Of a DNA stretch of 6,574 bases, positions 4,110 to 6,574 are shown one piece after another; the first letter of the stretch is position 1; every line of letters starts with the position of its first letter. A program made the position numbers and the translations under genes. Under the pieces are notes generated by a model. The model was given only the letters and a program-made list of their open reading frames with translations, had not been told where the DNA came from and ran no database searches. The DNA is from Thermoplasmata archaeon (GTDB lineage: Archaea > Thermoplasmatota > Thermoplasmata > RBG-16-68-12 > JAGMCJ01), in assembly GCA_023129265.1 (NCBI GenBank), contig JAGMCJ010000229.1, positions 1 through 6,574 of the forward strand. Direction: 5' to 3'.

Positions 4110-5932
4110 GCGAGATTCAAGTCCTTGGTCTTTTCTTCCGAAGGAAGTCCTTCCTTGCTCCATCCTCGTGCTTCGAAGTAGTCGTCCAGCATCTTGTTCA
4201 TCTCCCTTTCCGTGACGACGTGGCCTTTGGACGCCCCCTCGGGTATGGGAAGCGTCAGGAGCCTTTTCGGAAGCCGGAAATCGTCCCTGGTCAGCCCCTC
4301 TCTCAGGTTGAACATGTGCTTCAGGTTGTTGATCCTCTCGCCCAGTCTCAGTATCTCCGATTCCGAGAATTCCAGCCCGGTCACGGATGCCAGAACGTCG
4401 ACGAATCCATCGGCCAGGAAGTATCCCCGCGAGAACTTGCAGACACCCAAGACGTCGTACACGGTCATCATGTCCTCGAGCTCCTTGATTTCGACACCCT
4501 TCCCCTCGGTCGAGAACCTGTCCACTCCCTCGAACTTCCAGAACTTGCCCGTCAGCTCCAGGGCGTACGCGCAGCTCCGAAGGTGGCATGCTCCGCGCGA
4601 GGATGTCATGAAGGCCAGCGCCATGCCCTTTATCCCCCTGACGTCGTAGGCGGGCGGCTCCATGCCTTTCACGTGAACGGCGTAGTCCTCAGCTCCTTTC
4701 CCTATTCTCTCGCTTGCTCGTTTCACGCCCTCTGCGAGAACGTCGCCAAGGCCCTCTCTTCTCGCAATCATCTCGATGAGCTTCAGCTCGGCCTCGGGGT
4801 TGCCGAACTCGAGATCCAGCCCGCCAGTGTCCTCCCGCGTGAGGATCCCATCCTGGAACAGGTCCATGGCGAAGGCCACTGCGGCGCCCGCCGATATGCC
4901 ATCGAGCCCGTGGAGATCGCACAGCTCGTTCGCCCTGGCCAGCTCCTCGATGTCCCCCATCCCGCACAGGCCGCCGAGCGAGTAGAGCAGCTCGTACTCT
5001 ATGCCGTCGATTCTGAGTCCCGCGTACTTGCCCTCGTCGATGCCGAATATCCTCCCGCAGGGTTTCGGGCACGCCAAGCACGCGTTGTTCCTCCTCGTGT
5101 ACAGCGGAGCCCAGTGGTACGGGTCTATCTTCTCCCTGTCGTCAAAGACGCCTTCCCGCCAATTCCTCGTTGGGAAGGTCCCCTTCTCGGAGTTCATCCA
5201 CTCAAGGAACTCGCCCGTCCCGTACTTCGTGTCATCGTTGAAGGCCGGGCTCTCGATCATCCTCTCATAGTATCGGAGACAGAGCTCCATGAGCTTGTCC
5301 GCGTCGTGAGGCACGAGGTCCCCCGTGCCCTTCACCGCGATGGCCTTCAGCTTCTTTGAGCCCATGACCGCTCCGAGCCCGCCTCTCCCGGACTGCCTGT
5401 CCTCGCAGTCGATGTTCGCATATCTGACGAGGTTCTCCCCGGCGATCCCGATGCATGCAACGACCGCATCACCCTCGGTCCTCCTGATCTCCTCTGCGGT
5501 GGCTCTGGTGTCCTTCCCCCAGAGGTCCCCGGCATCTCTTATCTCAACGTCCTCGTCGTCTATGAGGATGTAGCGGGGAGAGCCCGACATCCCGGACACG
5601 AGGAGAAGGTCATATCCCGCCCGCTTGAGTTCGCTCCCCAACCTCGCCCCCATGACGCTCTCCGCGATCGTTCCGGTCAGCGGTGACTTGGCGCAGAAGA
5701 GCACCTTGCCCCCCGTGGGTACCGGAAAGCCATTGAAGAGGCCGGGAGCCAGGATCAGGATGTTAGAGGGGTCCAGCGCGTCCGCATTCGGGGGCACGTT
5801 GTCGTACAGGAACCTCGCGGCGAGGCCCGTCCCGCCCAGGTACGTCCTGACGAGGGACTCGGGCAGTGGCGATTTCTCAACCGCCTGGGCCGTCAGGTCG
5901 ACCCTCAGGACCTCTCCCGCGAAGCCCTTCAC
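4106..5932 (-). CDS. aor: Tungsten-type aldehyde:ferredoxin oxidoreductase, catalytic subunit
   Basis: A 608-residue cytosolic enzyme of the AOR family, full length for the family (about 600-620). It oxidises aldehydes to carboxylic acids at a tungsten (or molybdenum) bis-pterin site, passing two electrons to ferredoxin. Cluster ligands are C285-x2-C288-x3-C292 plus distal C498 in the DVLGVCKF motif, the normal four. Pterin-contact signatures are GRGGLGAVMGSKKLKAI (182-198) and DVRGIKGMAL (430-439). The N-terminal GGTGLAARFLYDNVPP block (33-48) is also typical. The start is GTG 5932, fixed by GGAGGTG five bases upstream. It overlaps the ferredoxin stop by four bases (GTGA), implying translational coupling and a stable two-subunit enzyme. 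Substrate range within the family (AOR, FOR, GAPOR, WOR) cannot be assigned by eye; the adjacent polyferredoxin favours a WOR5-like or AorAB-like arrangement over the single-gene Pyrococcus AOR. No cofactor-synthesis genes are visible. Confidence 0.97.
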   Translation of the reverse strand: MKGFAGEVLRVDLTAQAVEKSPLPESLVRTYLGGTGLAARFLYDNVPPNADALDPSNILILAPGLFNGFPVPTGGKVLFCAKSPLTGTIAESVMGARLGSELKRAGYDLLLVSGMSGSPRYILIDDEDVEIRDAGDLWGKDTRATAEEIRRTEGDAVVACIGIAGENLVRYANIDCEDRQSGRGGLGAVMGSKKLKAIAVKGTGDLVPHDADKLMELCLRYYERMIESPAFNDDTKYGTGEFLEWMNSEKGTFPTRNWREGVFDDREKIDPYHWAPLYTRRNNACLACPKPCGRIFGIDEGKYAGLRIDGIEYELLYSLGGLCGMGDIEELARANELCDLHGLDGISAGAAVAFAMDLFQDGILTREDTGGLDLEFGNPEAELKLIEMIARREGLGDVLAEGVKRASERIGKGAEDYAVHVKGMEPPAYDVRGIKGMALAFMTSSRGACHLRSCAYALELTGKFWKFEGVDRFSTEGKGVEIKELEDMMTVYDVLGVCKFSRGYFLADGFVDVLASVTGLEFSESEILRLGERINNLKHMFNLREGLTRDDFRLPKRLLTLPIPEGASKGHVVTEREMNKMLDDYFEARGWSKEGLPSEEKTKDLNLA

Positions 5933-6378
5933 CTCACCACCTCCGTGGCGTCCTTGGCCTTGTCGAACTCATCTGGAATCCCTTCCTCGAACGTTATCGC
6001 CTCCAGCGAGCAGAACTTTATGCACGTCGGGTCACCATCGCAGAGATTGCACTTGAACGCGACATCGCCCCTCATGTGAATGGCGTTGTACGGACACGCC
6101 TCCACGCACTCCCCGCAGCCTATGCACTCCTCCCTGATGACCTCGATCGCATGCCCGTTCACGTCTTTGATGCAGTCGACAGGGCACACTTGAGCGCACT
6201 CCTTGTCGCAGGACGTTCCTTGATTGCACACCACCGGGACATAGTGCTCGATGCCCTTCCTGTGGACCCTTATCCTGGCCCATTCCCTGTTCACGAGACC
6301 CTCGTGGTGAAGCGAACAGGCCATCTCGCACATCCTACAGCCAGTGCACCGATCCAAATGCGGAACAATCGCCCTCAT
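5929..6378 (-). CDS. Four-cluster 4Fe-4S ferredoxin, electron-transfer subunit of the aldehyde oxidoreductase
   Basis: A 149-residue HycB/DmsB-like polyferredoxin. Cysteine groups are C11-x2-C14-x2-C17-x3-C21; C51-x5-C57-x3-C61-x3-C65-P with an extra C69; C85-x2-C88-x2-C91-x3-C95-P; and C110-x2-C113-x5-C119-x3-C123. This gives 17 cysteines, enough for four 4Fe-4S clusters. The second group usually begins C-x2-C, so x5 looks like a three-residue insertion (GTS). No signal peptide or Tat motif is visible, so it acts in the cytoplasm, relaying electrons from the tungsten enzyme to a soluble or membrane acceptor. The frame opens upstream to 6483, but that stretch overlaps the neighbouring gene and has no ferredoxin features. 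ATG 6378 begins MRAIVPHLDRC, as expected, with GAGGG five bases upstream. It is the first gene of the operon, with its stop overlapping the oxidoreductase start. Confidence 0.95.
   Translation of the reverse strand: MRAIVPHLDRCTGCRMCEMACSLHHEGLVNREWARIRVHRKGIEHYVPVVCNQGTSCDKECAQVCPVDCIKDVNGHAIEVIREECIGCGECVEACPYNAIHMRGDVAFKCNLCDGDPTCIKFCSLEAITFEEGIPDEFDKAKDATEVVR
5938..5944 (-). promoter_or_regulatory. Strong Shine-Dalgarno site for the oxidoreductase
   Basis: On the minus strand GGAGGTG lies five bases before GTG 5932, inside the last codons of the ferredoxin gene. It fixes the GTG start and supports coupled translation of the two subunits. It is the best ribosome-binding site in the window. 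Confidence 0.75.
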
Positions 6379-6402
6379 CCTATCCCTCTCTGGAATCCGC
6401 GG

Positions 6403-6418
6403 AGGCAATAAAAAGACT
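6403..6418 (-). promoter_or_regulatory. Probable TATA-like promoter of the ferredoxin-aor operon
   Basis: On the minus strand CTTTTTATTG (6406-6415) lies about 33 bases before ATG 6378, within the 91-base gap between the edge gene and the ferredoxin. Spacing predicts a start about 5-10 bases upstream of the codon. The same T-run could also act as a U-tract terminator for the upstream gene. There is nothing else recognisable in the gap. Confidence 0.4.
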
Positions 6419-6469
6419 GTTGTGCTGGGACGGACATATCGACCTCGCGTTCCCTTGAGTCCGCCGCGG

Positions 6470-6574
6470 TCACTCGAGATCAATCTCGGAAAGCCTCGGG
6501 GCCGGGACCGCCTCCTCGGCCCTTATCCTGGACTTTATCGCGAGCCTGACAGCACCGCGGATGTTGCCCGTCTG
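6470..6574 (-). CDS. Unidentified protein, C-terminal fragment
   Basis: The frame is open from the right edge to TGA at 6470-6472 and gives 34 residues. It starts QTGNIRGAVRLAIKSRIRAE, then has a proline/alanine linker (AVPAP) and an acidic end (SEIDLE). The first part would form a basic amphipathic helix, and the composition is protein-like with codon use similar to neighbours. I do not recognise the family. It lies upstream of the ferredoxin on the same strand with 91 bases between, so it may be a separate transcription unit because a TATA-like box intervenes. Too short for a functional call. Confidence 0.55.
   Translation of the reverse strand, partial: QTGNIRGAVRLAIKSRIRAEEAVPAPRLSEIDLE

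Noticed and set aside
4126..4147. T-rich tract and small CTTCC-GAA-GGAAG hairpin after the roadblock stop as a terminator
   Set aside because: The stem is only five base pairs, the tract is interrupted, and it lies inside the aor coding sequence. Too weak to call.
3669..4589. A 306-codon minus-strand open frame opposite V4R and roadblock that runs into aor
   Set aside because: It overlaps three well-supported genes in other frames and its translation is Arg/Gly-rich with no family features.
4220..5359. A 379-codon plus-strand open frame opposite the oxidoreductase
   Set aside because: It is a shadow of the AOR gene: low-complexity translation rich in Arg, Pro, Val and His, no domain, no promoter or ribosome-binding site.
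6379..6483. N-terminal extension of the ferredoxin
   Set aside because: It overlaps the edge gene's stop and the promoter-like T-run and lacks any ferredoxin motif or signal peptide. ATG 6378 gives the usual start just before the first cysteine group.

Overview
The window is GC-rich, densely packed archaeal chromosome. The strongest taxonomic clue is at the left edge: the last 60 codons of ABCE1/Rli1, the ribosome-recycling ATPase found in archaea and eukaryotes but not in bacteria. AMMECR1, a roadblock/LC7 protein, a V4R protein and a tungsten-type aldehyde:ferredoxin oxidoreductase fit an anaerobic archaeon. TATA-like boxes about 25-33 bases from start codons, with few Shine-Dalgarno sites at the first gene of a unit, suggest leaderless or short-leader transcription. 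Composition and gene set would suit a Thermoplasmatota-like euryarchaeon, but that lineage is inference.

Layout, left to right. (1) The 3' end of abce1 (+) converges on and overlaps a minus-strand unit read right to left: AMMECR1 (2671-2060), dihydroorotase pyrC (2070-823) and a DedA membrane protein (792-175). AMMECR1 and pyrC overlap by 11 bases; DedA follows after 30 bases. (2) An intergenic region of about 55 bases (2672-2726) has one TATA-like element midway between the AMMECR1 start and the divergent start of a CBS-pair protein with a C-terminal zinc ribbon (2727-3299, +). (3) After a 49-base gap with its own TATA-like box comes a two-gene plus-strand unit: a V4R-domain protein (3349-3762) and a roadblock/LC7 protein (3768-4109). 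(4) That unit converges on a minus-strand redox operon, sharing a CTAG in which both stop codons lie. The operon is a four-cluster ferredoxin (6378-5929) translationally coupled to a full-length aldehyde:ferredoxin oxidoreductase (5932-4106). (5) The right edge holds the last 34 codons of an unidentified minus-strand gene.

How the genes fit together. The ferredoxin and oxidoreductase very probably form one enzyme, oxidising an aldehyde at a tungsten/molybdenum-pterin site and passing electrons through the 4Fe-4S clusters. Dihydroorotase is de novo pyrimidine synthesis; AMMECR1 has no settled function and DedA is a membrane lipid/ion-homeostasis family. The three plus-strand genes in the middle look like a small sensing cluster: CBS (adenine-nucleotide type ligands), V4R (small hydrophobic ligands; distant Bet3/TRAPP fold) and roadblock (small-GTPase regulation). 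The V4R-roadblock pair is the best candidate here for an under-described system. I saw no tRNA, rRNA, CRISPR, insertion sequence or phage feature. No gene-free stretch exceeds 100 bases.
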